In this document: piece after piece, positions 8,048 through 15,037 of the stretch
Position numbering within the stretch: the first letter of the stretch is position 1
Layout: each line of letters opens with the position of its first letter
Assembly: GCA_900547645.1 (NCBI GenBank)
Contig: URHP01000029.1
Span: forward strand, 1 to 17,809
Source of the DNA: an uncultured Eubacteriales bacterium
Lineage (GTDB): Bacteria; Bacillota; Clostridia; Christensenellales; Borkfalkiaceae
Direction of reading: 5' to 3'
Length of the DNA stretch: 17,809 nucleotides
The notes under the pieces: model-generated
The model's input: only the letters and a program-made list of their open reading frames with translations
Told to the model about the DNA's origin: nothing
Database searches by the model: none
Position numbers and translations under genes: made by a program

Positions 8048-8887
8048 TTACTTTGCGCCCGTGCGTTTGAACACGCCGACGATCGTCTTGAAAATAATTT
8101 TAAGGTCCAGCCCGATCGAACAATGATCGACGTAATAGAGTTCGAGCTTCTGCCGCTCGCCGCTCTCGTAAGTGCAGTTGCTTCTGCCGTTCGCCGCCCA
8201 CCAGCCGATCATGCCGGGTTTGACGGAGAGCAGCTTTCGCGCGTCCGCGCCGTACTTTTCGTCCACTTCCTCCCGCATGAGCGGACGCGGACCGATCACG
8301 GAAATTTTGCCCGTAAAGATCGCCCAGACATTGGGCAGTTCATCCAACGAAGTCTTGCGCAGAAATTTCCCGAGCTTTGTAATGCGCGGATCGTCGTCGA
8401 TCTTATATTCCCGCCTGTACTGTTCCAGCTGTTCGGGCGTGAGCATGTCTTCCAGCTTGTCCGCATTCTTTTTCATGCTGCGGAATTTGGGGATATAGAT
8501 CTCTTTTCCGCCCTTTCCGACGCGCTTATGGCGATAAAATACCGGACCGCCGTCGCTGCACTTGACGCAGACTGCCAGAATGAGATAGAGCCACGAAAAC
8601 ACGATGAGAAACAGCCCGGACGACACAAGATCGAACGTGCGTTTGACGAACAGGTAGCACCCGTAGCCAAATCCTCTGCGCGGGACAAAGGTCGGCGTTT
8701 CCGCTTGCGCCGCAGCGCTGTCTGCGTCCGTTCCGGATGCAATTTTCTCTCCAACGAAAGACGCCTGCTCCGGATCCGAAGCAGGCTCAGCCGCGGGCAT
8801 CCGTCCGGAAGCCCGTTCCTCTTGTTCTGTTGTCATATCTTCTGCGGGCGGCGGGTCATCCCGCGTATCCCGTTGCATGTGACTCAT
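8048..8887 (-). CDS. Monotopic sugar-1-phosphate transferase (initiating phosphoglycosyl transferase)
   Basis: This enzyme transfers a sugar-1-phosphate from a nucleotide sugar to undecaprenyl phosphate, the first committed step of the polymer. The 279-residue protein has a charged, Ala/Pro/Glu-rich N-terminal stretch of about 70 residues, then RTFDLVSSGLFLIVFSWLYLI (about 83-103), the re-entrant membrane helix of this class. The catalytic domain follows, with KFRSM, DDPRITKLGKFLRKTSLDELPN (the Asp-Glu dyad at 182-183) and VIGPRPL. It lacks the large multi-spanning N-terminal domain of WbaP-type enzymes, so it belongs to the small PglC-like type with an unusual extension. The ATG at 8887 is chosen because GGGAGG lies seven bases upstream; an in-frame ATG at 8968 has no binding site and falls within the leader. 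First gene of the operon. Its sugar cannot be predicted. Confidence 0.93.
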   Translation of the reverse strand: MSHMQRDTRDDPPPAEDMTTEQEERASGRMPAAEPASDPEQASFVGEKIASGTDADSAAAQAETPTFVPRRGFGYGCYLFVKRTFDLVSSGLFLIVFSWLYLILAVCVKCSDGGPVFYRHKRVGKGGKEIYIPKFRSMKKNADKLEDMLTPEQLEQYRREYKIDDDPRITKLGKFLRKTSLDELPNVWAIFTGKISVIGPRPLMREEVDEKYGADARKLLSVKPGMIGWWAANGRSNCTYESGERQKLELYYVDHCSIGLDLKIIFKTIVGVFKRTGAK

Positions 8888-8990
8888 CCGTGATCCTCCC
8901 AACCCAAACGCCGAGCAGGATGATTCCGCAATCTTCGGCGCACTCCCAATCCTTGCCGAAATCCCCATATAATGTAATGCGGAAATTATG
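8888..8990 (-). promoter_or_regulatory. Structured 5' leader of the polysaccharide operon
   Basis: About 100 nt lie between the predicted transcription start and the first ATG. Two nested stems are possible: TTCCGCA (8984-8978) with TGCGGAA (8930-8924), enclosing TTCGGC (8960-8955) with GCCGAA (8939-8934). A competing stem pairs CGCCGA (8940-8935) with TCGGCG (8914-8909), so the two inner folds exclude each other. The Shine-Dalgarno region is at 8900-8895. There is no U-tract, so any switch would act on translation, or through a processive antitermination factor, rather than by simple intrinsic termination. No known riboswitch class was recognised. Confidence 0.4.
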
Positions 8991-8995
8991 ATTCA

Positions 8996-9024
8996 ATTAT
9001 ATCATGTCCCATATCGGCTGTCAA
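8996..9024 (-). promoter_or_regulatory. Consensus sigma-A promoter of the polysaccharide operon
   Basis: On the minus strand TTGACA (9024-9019) is followed by a 17-nt spacer and TATAAT (9001-8996). Both hexamers match the housekeeping consensus perfectly. Transcription would start near 8990 and run leftwards through all eight polysaccharide genes; no other promoter of this quality was seen between them. Confidence 0.88.
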
Positions 9025-9189
9025 TCCTTTTATGTCACAGAAAAAGATGACAACCCCCGCTCTTTCGACATTATAGTGCAAAAAATGCAGACAACCGGAC
9101 CTGAAAGAAAAAAGACGTACTTCTTCGCGGCATAAAAGCCGATCCCGCACGGTGATATTCTATGCTTTTTCAGTATGTGAAACCGACAT
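9025..9189. other. Intergenic stretch upstream of the polysaccharide promoter
   Basis: No convincing gene lies here. A second TATAAT occurs on the minus strand at 9075-9070, with the inverted repeat TGCA-AAAAA-TGCA (9077-9089) just upstream of it, but no good -35 hexamer at the right distance. It could be a weak alternative promoter or an operator. Otherwise the stretch, which is AT-richer than the surrounding genes, shows nothing recognisable. Confidence 0.4.
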
Positions 9190-9226
9190 GAAAATATGCG
9201 GCGCGCGTCCGTAAAACGCGCGCCGC
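9190..9226 (-). terminator. Intrinsic terminator after the GH31 gene
   Basis: A perfect 10-bp GC stem, GCGGCGCGCG (9198-9207) with CGCGCGCCGC (9217-9226), has a 9-nt loop. On the minus strand it is followed by ATATTTTC. It begins 10 nt after the GH31 stop codon and would end the GH3-GH31 transcript before the polysaccharide promoter. Confidence 0.8.
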
Positions 9227-9235
9227 AGCCGGAAT

Positions 9236-11797
9236 TCACTTGCAGAAAATCGTCACTTCCGCGCCCTCACTTACAGCGAAGCGGATGCGCGCTTCCGCCA
9301 CGTCCGAATCGGGCGCCGCGCCTTCAAAGGAAAGCGGAAAAGCTGTCCCGTCGCGCTTTTTGACGGCAAACGGCACCTCTTTCCCGTCTGCACAGATGCG
9401 CGAGATCCTGCTTGCGGGAAGATGCACGCGCAAAAGCACCTCGCGCTCTTCGCAGGCGCGCGCCCCGTCAAAGCCGCCTTCCGCGCCGCCGAACGACACG
9501 GCATAACAGCCGGCCGCCCTGTCATAGCGAGCAAAGTAGCTGCAGGTGCGCTTTTCGCCCAGACGGTAGGCAGTCGTCTCGCCGTCGTCTTCGACGATCG
9601 CGCCTTCGCAGAAGGCGTCTTCGGACGGGAAGAAGTTGAAGGAGAGCGTCTCCCACGACTGCGACGCCGTATTTTTTGCGTCCGCCGCAAGCGGAAGCAG
9701 GGCGCCGCCGCGCACAAAGAGCGGCATTTGGGCAAGCGGGCAGGGCACGGAATGCGTCCTTCCGCCCGCATACGCCTTGCCCGTAAAGACGTTGATCCAC
9801 TTCCCCTTGGGCAGATAGACTTCGCGCGCTTCGGGCGTGAACCTTCTGTCGCGTTTGACGTACCCGAGCGCAATGCAGGCGGCGCCGTCTGCCTGGAAAT
9901 ATTCGATGCTGACTTTGTGGGGCGTATCCGCCGTCAGAACGCCGACATAGGCGCGCTGCGCGGCATGCGTCTTCGTGTCCTCATAGACCTGTTTCCCGTC
10001 GATGCGCACCGTCACGCCGTCGTCGGACAGGATGACCAGCTCCGCCTCGGAGGGGAAGCAGAGCGTCGTCTCGAAGCGCGCGGAGAAGTCGTAGACGGGC
10101 ACTTCGGGATGGGGCGCGGTGTGTTCGAGATAGATGGAAAGCTCGTCGTACTGCGTGACAAGCAGCGGCGCGCCCTTGCACTCCCTGCCCGCATAATAGG
10201 TCGCCTTGACGGGAGACGCATAGTACGACTTGGGAAGCGGGAACCAGGACTCCCCGTCGCGCGCGATCGGCGCGGCCAGCAGCTCCTTCCCCATCAGATA
10301 TTCGCTTGTTTCGCGGCAGGCGCGCTTGTCCTCGGGATATTCGAACCCGAGTGCGCGGAACATGGGAACGCCGTCCTCATAGCTCTCGTGCGCGAGCGCA
10401 TAGAGATACGGGAGCAGACGGTACCGGAGGCGGATAAATTCCCGCACGATCTCCAGCGTCTCATCGTCATACGCCCACGGCTCGCGCGAACGGTCGACGA
10501 TTTTCGTACAGTGCGGACGGTACACGGGCGAGAACGCGCCGAACTGCATCCAGCGGATATAGGTAGGCTTATCGGGATTGCCCGTGTGCCCGCCGCAGTC
10601 GGCGTTGAGATAGGGAATGCAGTTTGCACCCGCTTTGACGAGCGTTGCGACCTCCTGCCCGAGTGAAGAATAGTCGGACGCAATGTCCCCCGTCCACTGC
10701 ACGGAATAGCGGTGGGAAGCGGAATCGTTGATCTTGTGCGTCCCGTCGCCCGTATATTCGCCGTTTTCGACGTTGTTGACGTTCCCCATCAGAACGGGAC
10801 GGCGGAACGCCTGCTTGTTCTTTGCCTTTTTCTGATAGAAATGCCGCGTGATCTCCTCAAACAGATACAGCCCGAATGTTTCGGGAAGGATCTCGGGAAC
10901 GGGGCTCTTGAGCTTGGTGTGCCAATTGCGGTCATACCACCAGGTGTCCAACCCCATCTTCATGAGCCCCTGCAGCTTTTCCTCGCGATAGCGGACCTCT
11001 GCAGGATCGAGCACGTCCTTCGCGCCCTCCACAGGTTCCGGGTGGTCGTTGAACATGACCTCCACTCCGTGTGCGTGCGCGAAATCAAAATACCGCTTCA
11101 TGTCGGGGAACAGCCTGGTGTTGACGTCATAGCCGATGCCGCGGTCGGACGCGGCGCGCCAATCGGTATCGATGACGATATTGTCGAGCGGCACCTCGTG
11201 CGCTTCATAGTCGAGGATGCGCCGGCGGGCGCCCTCCTCGTCATATTCATACCAGCGCGAATCCCACAGCCCGAGCGTAGAGAGACGCACCAGCTCGCTC
11301 CGCCCCGTCAGCGTCACGTAAAGGCGGCGCAGCGTCTTGCAGTTCTTCCCGCACAGCAGCAGGTAGACGTCCTCGACGTTTTCTTCGATCTTGTAGCCGC
11401 TGTTCTTGCGGTTGCGGTAGGCGTAGCCGCCCTCAGGCAGGGAAATGCGCGGCGTATCCGAAAGCGCGAACACCTCGGGCGTCGCTCCGGGTGCGGGAAG
11501 TTCGCCCGTGTTCGCAAGTTTTTTATACCGCCAGACGGGTTTTCCCGCGCGTTCCAGCCTTACGCCCGCAAGCGATCTGCCGCCCGAGGGCACGACGAGC
11601 GTAAACTCGCCGAAGGCAATGCGCGCGCAGGTCTCCTCCTGTGTCAAAACAGCGCCGCTCCAGCCCCCCAGCTGCGAGCGCTCCGGCACGAAAAAGGTGT
11701 TTTCGTCGCAGAACTTTCCCTTTTTCATGCGTTCCACGCGCACAATATCCTTTGCGGGGAACTGTACGCGGATCCTGCCGATCACAAATTCATCCAT
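9236..11797 (-). CDS. GH31-family glycoside hydrolase with inserted PA14-like domain
   Basis: This 853-residue retaining alpha-glycosidase has an N-terminal beta-sandwich (about 1-180) and a TIM barrel (about 200-510). The barrel contains VIDTDW at 208-213, the nucleophile candidate D289 in WWYDRNW, the acid/base candidate D371 in QWTGD, NADCGGHTG at 398-406, and RPHC at 427-430. A segment at about 545-647, with YDFSARFE, VILSDDGVTVRIDGKQV and FQADGAACIALGY, looks like a PA14 domain inserted ahead of the C-terminal beta-sheet domains. The usual GH31 motif around the nucleophile is W-x-D-M-N-E; here Arg and Trp replace Met and Glu, so this is a divergent subfamily and alpha-glucosidase activity should not be assumed. 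There is no signal peptide, so it is probably cytoplasmic. ATG at 11797 has GGAGGAG five bases upstream. It is the second gene of an operon with GH3. Confidence 0.92.
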   Translation of the reverse strand: MDEFVIGRIRVQFPAKDIVRVERMKKGKFCDENTFFVPERSQLGGWSGAVLTQEETCARIAFGEFTLVVPSGGRSLAGVRLERAGKPVWRYKKLANTGELPAPGATPEVFALSDTPRISLPEGGYAYRNRKNSGYKIEENVEDVYLLLCGKNCKTLRRLYVTLTGRSELVRLSTLGLWDSRWYEYDEEGARRRILDYEAHEVPLDNIVIDTDWRAASDRGIGYDVNTRLFPDMKRYFDFAHAHGVEVMFNDHPEPVEGAKDVLDPAEVRYREEKLQGLMKMGLDTWWYDRNWHTKLKSPVPEILPETFGLYLFEEITRHFYQKKAKNKQAFRRPVLMGNVNNVENGEYTGDGTHKINDSASHRYSVQWTGDIASDYSSLGQEVATLVKAGANCIPYLNADCGGHTGNPDKPTYIRWMQFGAFSPVYRPHCTKIVDRSREPWAYDDETLEIVREFIRLRYRLLPYLYALAHESYEDGVPMFRALGFEYPEDKRACRETSEYLMGKELLAAPIARDGESWFPLPKSYYASPVKATYYAGRECKGAPLLVTQYDELSIYLEHTAPHPEVPVYDFSARFETTLCFPSEAELVILSDDGVTVRIDGKQVYEDTKTHAAQRAYVGVLTADTPHKVSIEYFQADGAACIALGYVKRDRRFTPEAREVYLPKGKWINVFTGKAYAGGRTHSVPCPLAQMPLFVRGGALLPLAADAKNTASQSWETLSFNFFPSEDAFCEGAIVEDDGETTAYRLGEKRTCSYFARYDRAAGCYAVSFGGAEGGFDGARACEEREVLLRVHLPASRISRICADGKEVPFAVKKRDGTAFPLSFEGAAPDSDVAEARIRFAVSEGAEVTIFCK

Positions 11798-11811
11798 CGT
11801 TTCTCCTCCAT

Positions 11812-11835
11812 CCGCCGCTCGCGCGGCGGTTTTTT
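11812..11835. other. Hairpin between GH3 and GH31 genes
   Basis: CCGCCGC (11812-11818) pairs with GCGGCGG (11823-11829) around a TCGC loop. On the plus strand it is followed by six T, a perfect-looking terminator for antisense transcription. On the minus strand, which carries both genes, the order is reversed: the A-run containing the GH3 stop codon precedes the stem and no U-tract follows. The GH31 ribosome binding site starts a few bases after the stem. It could block antisense transcripts or stabilise the GH3 mRNA end. Confidence 0.6.
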
Positions 11836-13822
11836 ACAGTTTGAATTGCCCGTCCTCGACGGTAATCTTTGCCCGAAGGCGCACGTCCGCGCAGGACGCG
11901 CCGACAAAAATTTCATAGACGCCGTCCTCGACCGTCCACCGGTCGCGCGCCGTATTCCAATATGCAAACGCGCGGAAATCAAGTTCTGCACGCACTTTTA
12001 CCGATTTTTTCGCCTTTACAAGGTCCTTGGAGAAGGCTTTCAGCTCCTTCTTCGGGCGATATACGAGGGGCGCGTATTCCCCGACGTAGACCTGCGAGAC
12101 CTCCTTCCCGTCCCGGTCGGAGACGTTCTCGATCACATATTCTGCGATCACGTTCCCGTCCTTGAGGGAAAGACGCAGATCGCGGTAGACGAATTCCGAA
12201 TAGCTCAATCCGTGCCCGAAGGGATAGAGAACGGGCACGCCGTAAGTATCAAAATAGCGGTAGCCGACGTCCAGCCCCTCCGAATAGCGCGTGACGCCCG
12301 CCGCGCGGTAGGCGCGCACCGCGGGCAGGTCCTCCGCCTCAAACGGAAAGCTCTCCGAAAGTTTGCCGCTCGGATTGACCGCGCCCGTCAGAATGTCGGC
12401 AAGCGCCTCGGCGCCGCCCATCCCGGGAAAGCCCGCATAGACGATCGCGGCGACGCAGTCTTCCCACGCGGACATATCCACCGCCGCACCCGCAAAGACC
12501 ACGACGACGGTGTTCGGATTGCAGGCAGACGTATCGAGGATGGCGCGCTCCTGCACTTCGGAAAGGCGCATGGTCAGCCGATCCCCTTCCTCGTATTCCA
12601 CTCTCGCGCCCGTCCCCACGCAGACGATATTCACGTCCGCCTTTGCCGCGTTGAGTACGGCGCTGCGGGTATTCTGGCTGAACGAATGGATCACGCTCAC
12701 CCCGAATGCAGGCTCATAGGCGACCTCGTGCCCGCGGGCGGCGAGCGCCGCGGGAAGATCGGATGAATTTTTCAGCCATTCCACTTTGGCGGAGCCGCCG
12801 CCCGACAGATAGTCCGTATGATCGGGCTTGCCGTAAATGCCGTTTACCGCGAGCCGCGCGCCCTGTTTCAGGGGCAGTACGCCCTCGTTTTTCAATAGCA
12901 CGACCGCTTCCGCAGCAATGTCGCGGGCGGCGGCAATGCGCTCGTCCTCCGAACGCTTGTTTTCCTTTCCCTTGCCGAGTTCCCTGACGCGGTCCACGAG
13001 CGCGAGCACGCGCGCGACGCAGGCGTCGATCTCACCCTCGGTGACCGATCCCGCGCGCAGGTCGTCGTCCAGCTTTTTCATGCCCGCTTCGCCGTGCGGC
13101 ATTTCGAGATCCAGCCCCGCCTTTGCGGAAGCGGTACGGTCGCGCACCGCACCCCAGTCGGAGACGACCGCGCCGTCAAAGCCGCATTCCTCCCGCAGAA
13201 ACGCAAACCCCTTGCGGTATTCCGCGCCGTACACCCCGTTGATGCGGTTGTACGAACACATGACGGAGACGGGCTTTGCTTCGCAGACGATCTCAAACGG
13301 GCGGTAATACAGTTCGCGCAGCGTGCGCTCGTCCACGTCGCTCGTCTGATGCAAGCGGTCGTATTCCAGATTGTTGCAGCAAAAATGCTTGAGGCATACG
13401 CCGACGCCCTGCCCCTGCACGCCTTCGACGTACGCCTTTGCCAGCGTTCCCGCAAGCTGCGGATCTTCGGAAAAATACTCGAAGTTTCTGCCGTTGAGCG
13501 GATGACGCTTGATGTTGACGCCGGGCGCAAGCAGAAGATCCACGCCGCGGTCGCGGCAGTCGTCCGCAAGGCATTCGCCCATCGTCCGCGCACAGTCCTC
13601 GCTCCAGGTGTTGGCGAGCATCTGAATGGAGGGATAGGCGACCGCGGGAACGGTATAGGAATTCCCGTCCTTTCCCGTGCGCTCGGTGCGCAGACCCACC
13701 GGTCCGTCCGACATCGTGATATAGGGCAGCTTCCCGTCCAGATCGTCGGTATGCCACGCGTCTTTGCCGTTTAAAAGGCGGATCTTTTCTTGCAATGTCA
13801 ATGTATTCCTGCGTTCCATCAT
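11834..13822 (-). CDS. GH3-family beta-glycosidase (beta-glucosidase-like)
   Basis: This retaining glycosidase removes a terminal sugar, probably beta-linked, from short oligosaccharides or glycosides. In 662 residues it has three parts: the barrel domain with DGPVGLR (about 39-45), KRHPLNGRNFEYFSEDP (105-121), KHF (145-147) and the nucleophile D222 in VVSDWGAV; the second alpha/beta domain with the acid/base region YEEGDR (E411/E412); and a fibronectin-III-like C-terminal domain after PFGHGLSYSEF. It has no PA14 insert and is on the short side for the family. There is no signal peptide, so it probably acts in the cytoplasm on imported sugars. The start is ATG 13822 (or the adjacent ATG 13819), with AGGAG five bases upstream; the longer frame to 13888 includes the promoter. 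It is co-transcribed with GH31, 36 nt downstream. The exact substrate is unknown. Confidence 0.93.
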   Translation of the reverse strand: MMERRNTLTLQEKIRLLNGKDAWHTDDLDGKLPYITMSDGPVGLRTERTGKDGNSYTVPAVAYPSIQMLANTWSEDCARTMGECLADDCRDRGVDLLLAPGVNIKRHPLNGRNFEYFSEDPQLAGTLAKAYVEGVQGQGVGVCLKHFCCNNLEYDRLHQTSDVDERTLRELYYRPFEIVCEAKPVSVMCSYNRINGVYGAEYRKGFAFLREECGFDGAVVSDWGAVRDRTASAKAGLDLEMPHGEAGMKKLDDDLRAGSVTEGEIDACVARVLALVDRVRELGKGKENKRSEDERIAAARDIAAEAVVLLKNEGVLPLKQGARLAVNGIYGKPDHTDYLSGGGSAKVEWLKNSSDLPAALAARGHEVAYEPAFGVSVIHSFSQNTRSAVLNAAKADVNIVCVGTGARVEYEEGDRLTMRLSEVQERAILDTSACNPNTVVVVFAGAAVDMSAWEDCVAAIVYAGFPGMGGAEALADILTGAVNPSGKLSESFPFEAEDLPAVRAYRAAGVTRYSEGLDVGYRYFDTYGVPVLYPFGHGLSYSEFVYRDLRLSLKDGNVIAEYVIENVSDRDGKEVSQVYVGEYAPLVYRPKKELKAFSKDLVKAKKSVKVRAELDFRAFAYWNTARDRWTVEDGVYEIFVGASCADVRLRAKITVEDGQFKL

Positions 13823-13852
13823 TTTTTCTCCTGCGATATTTACATGATTCAC

Positions 13853-13881
13853 ATTATACTGGAATATCCGCAAAAAATCAA
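13853..13881 (-). promoter_or_regulatory. Sigma-A promoter of the GH3-GH31 operon
   Basis: On the minus strand TTGATT (13881-13876), a 17-nt spacer and TATAAT (13858-13853) lie about 30 nt upstream of the GH3 start codon. The -10 is perfect and the -35 matches four of six positions. The transcript leader would be about 25 nt. Confidence 0.8.
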
Positions 13882-13891
13882 TACCCATTTT

Positions 13892-13949
13892 GCATTTTTC
13901 TCAGATTTTACGCAAGAAAAACGCATTTTTCAAAGGCGCAACAGGCGCC
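13892..13949. promoter_or_regulatory. Repeat-rich spacer between divergent promoters, possible operator
   Basis: Between the two -35 hexamers lie the 9-bp direct repeat GCATTTTTC (13892-13900 and 13923-13931), the inverted repeat GAAAAA-CGCA-TTTTTC (13916-13931), and the inverted repeat GGCGC-AACAG-GCGCC (13935-13949), the last only 7 bp upstream of the dehydrogenase -35. These could be regulator sites shared by the glycosidase operon and the dehydrogenase. No known operator consensus was recognised. Confidence 0.4.
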
Positions 13950-13956
13950 GAGGCAA

Positions 13957-13985
13957 TTGACAAAATCTGCCGTGCGTGCTATAGT
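13957..13985 (+). promoter_or_regulatory. Sigma-A promoter of the dehydrogenase gene
   Basis: TTGACA (13957-13962), a 17-nt spacer and TATAGT (13980-13985) lie about 20 nt upstream of the ATG. The -35 is perfect and the -10 matches five of six. The leader is very short. Confidence 0.85.
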
Positions 13986-14005
13986 AATCACCGAGGAAAC
14001 AACGC

Positions 14006-14986
14006 ATGAAGATCATCTCATTCGAAACCAAGGATTACGAAACGGCAGACTTTGCCAAGGCGGACGATTACGGGCTGGAAGCGACGCTCGTCGCCGAAGA
14101 GCTCACCTCCGCCAACGTCGCCCTCGTTCAGGGCTGCGAAGGCGTGACGACGCTGGGTTTTTCCGACCTGCGCGCACCCATGATCGAAGAACTTGCAAAG
14201 CGGGGCGTCAGATATATTGCCACCCGCACGGTCGGATTCAACCATATCGACCTGAAAGCCGCAAAAAAATGCGGCATCCGCGTGAGCAACGCGCACTATG
14301 AGCCGTACAACGTGGCGGATTTTACCGTCATGCTCATGCTGATGCTGCTGCGCAAGGCGAAAATTTCCGTCTGCCGCGCGCTCGTCAACGACTTTTCCCT
14401 CGACGGCATGTGCGGAAAGGAGATGCGCGATCTGACCATCGGCATCCTCGGCGCGGGCAGGATCGGGCGCACCGTCATCCGCAATCTGTCCGGCTTCGGC
14501 TGCAAAATCCTCTTCTACGATCCGTACGTTCCCGAAGGCGGCATCCCGCATGCCGAATACGCCGACCTTGAAACCATCTACCGGACGTGCGACATTATCT
14601 CGCTCCACATGCCGCTCACGGAGGAGAACCGCCACATGATCGACGCTTCCGTATTCGGGAAGATGAAGCAGGGCGCCCTGCTCGTCAACACCGCGCGCGG
14701 CGGACTGGTCGATACGCAGGCGCTTACCGAGGCGCTGGAATCGGGCAAACTGGGCGGCGCGGGGCTGGACACCATCGAATCGGAGGAAGGCGCGGTCCAC
14801 ATCGACCTGCGCGCGCGCATCGTGAACAAGCGCGATTTGTTCTACCTGAAACAGTTCCCGAACGTCATCTTCACCTCCCATTATGCCTTCTTCACCGAAG
14901 AAGCCACCTCCGCCATGGTAGAGTGCGCCCTGAAGAGCCTTTCCCTGTTCGCAGGTGGAAAAGAAAACCCCTATGAAGTCAGATAA
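14006..14986 (+). CDS. D-lactate dehydrogenase-like D-2-hydroxyacid dehydrogenase
   Basis: This 326-residue NAD-dependent enzyme reduces a 2-keto acid (pyruvate most likely) to the D-hydroxy acid. The substrate-side motif TRTVGFNHIDLKAA (about 73-86) is characteristic of the D-LDH/VanH branch. The Rossmann loop is GAGRIG (149-154), with D172 after it favouring NADH over NADPH. The catalytic residues are R231 in TARGG, E258 in LDTIE, and H292 in SHYAF. ATG at 14006 has GAGGA eight bases upstream. It is a single-gene unit, divergent from the GH3-GH31 operon and ending at a strong terminator. It could serve fermentative NADH re-oxidation. A VanH-like role is less likely, since no D-Ala-D-Lac ligase is nearby. 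Other keto acids cannot be excluded. Confidence 0.9.
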   Translation: MKIISFETKDYETADFAKADDYGLEATLVAEELTSANVALVQGCEGVTTLGFSDLRAPMIEELAKRGVRYIATRTVGFNHIDLKAAKKCGIRVSNAHYEPYNVADFTVMLMLMLLRKAKISVCRALVNDFSLDGMCGKEMRDLTIGILGAGRIGRTVIRNLSGFGCKILFYDPYVPEGGIPHAEYADLETIYRTCDIISLHMPLTEENRHMIDASVFGKMKQGALLVNTARGGLVDTQALTEALESGKLGGAGLDTIESEEGAVHIDLRARIVNKRDLFYLKQFPNVIFTSHYAFFTEEATSAMVECALKSLSLFAGGKENPYEVR

Positions 14987-15037
14987 TTTCCCGATCAGGG
15001 AAAACCGCCGCCGGCTGCAGCCGACGGCGGTTTTTTT
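14987..15037. terminator. Bidirectional terminator between converging genes
   Basis: Two hairpins follow the dehydrogenase stop. TTTCCC-GATCA-GGGAAA is at 14987-15003. A strong stem at 15005-15030 pairs CCGCCG with CGGCGG and CGGCT with AGCCG around one C-A mismatch. Seven T (15031-15037) follow on the plus strand. On the minus strand the strong stem comes directly after the oxidoreductase stop and is followed by TTTTCCC, so it probably serves both genes. Confidence 0.9.

Noticed and set aside
8888..8968. Earlier ATG (8968) for the sugar transferase
   Set aside because: No ribosome binding site precedes it, and it would translate the structured leader; the ATG at 8887 has an ideal GGGAGG.
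9030..9239. Short minus-strand frame (69 codons) after GH31
   Set aside because: It overlaps the terminator hairpin, lacks a ribosome binding site and has no recognisable features.
10712..12766. Plus-strand open frame (684 codons) opposite GH31 and GH3
   Set aside because: It crosses two well-supported minus-strand glycosidase genes and the hairpin between them. Its composition is that of an antisense shadow.
13892..13931. CRISPR-like or other array from the GCATTTTTC repeats
   Set aside because: There are only two copies of 9 bp; they are better read as possible regulator sites.
14018..14881. Minus-strand open frame opposite the dehydrogenase
   Set aside because: The plus-strand protein has all catalytic residues, its own promoter and a terminator; this frame has no start signals.
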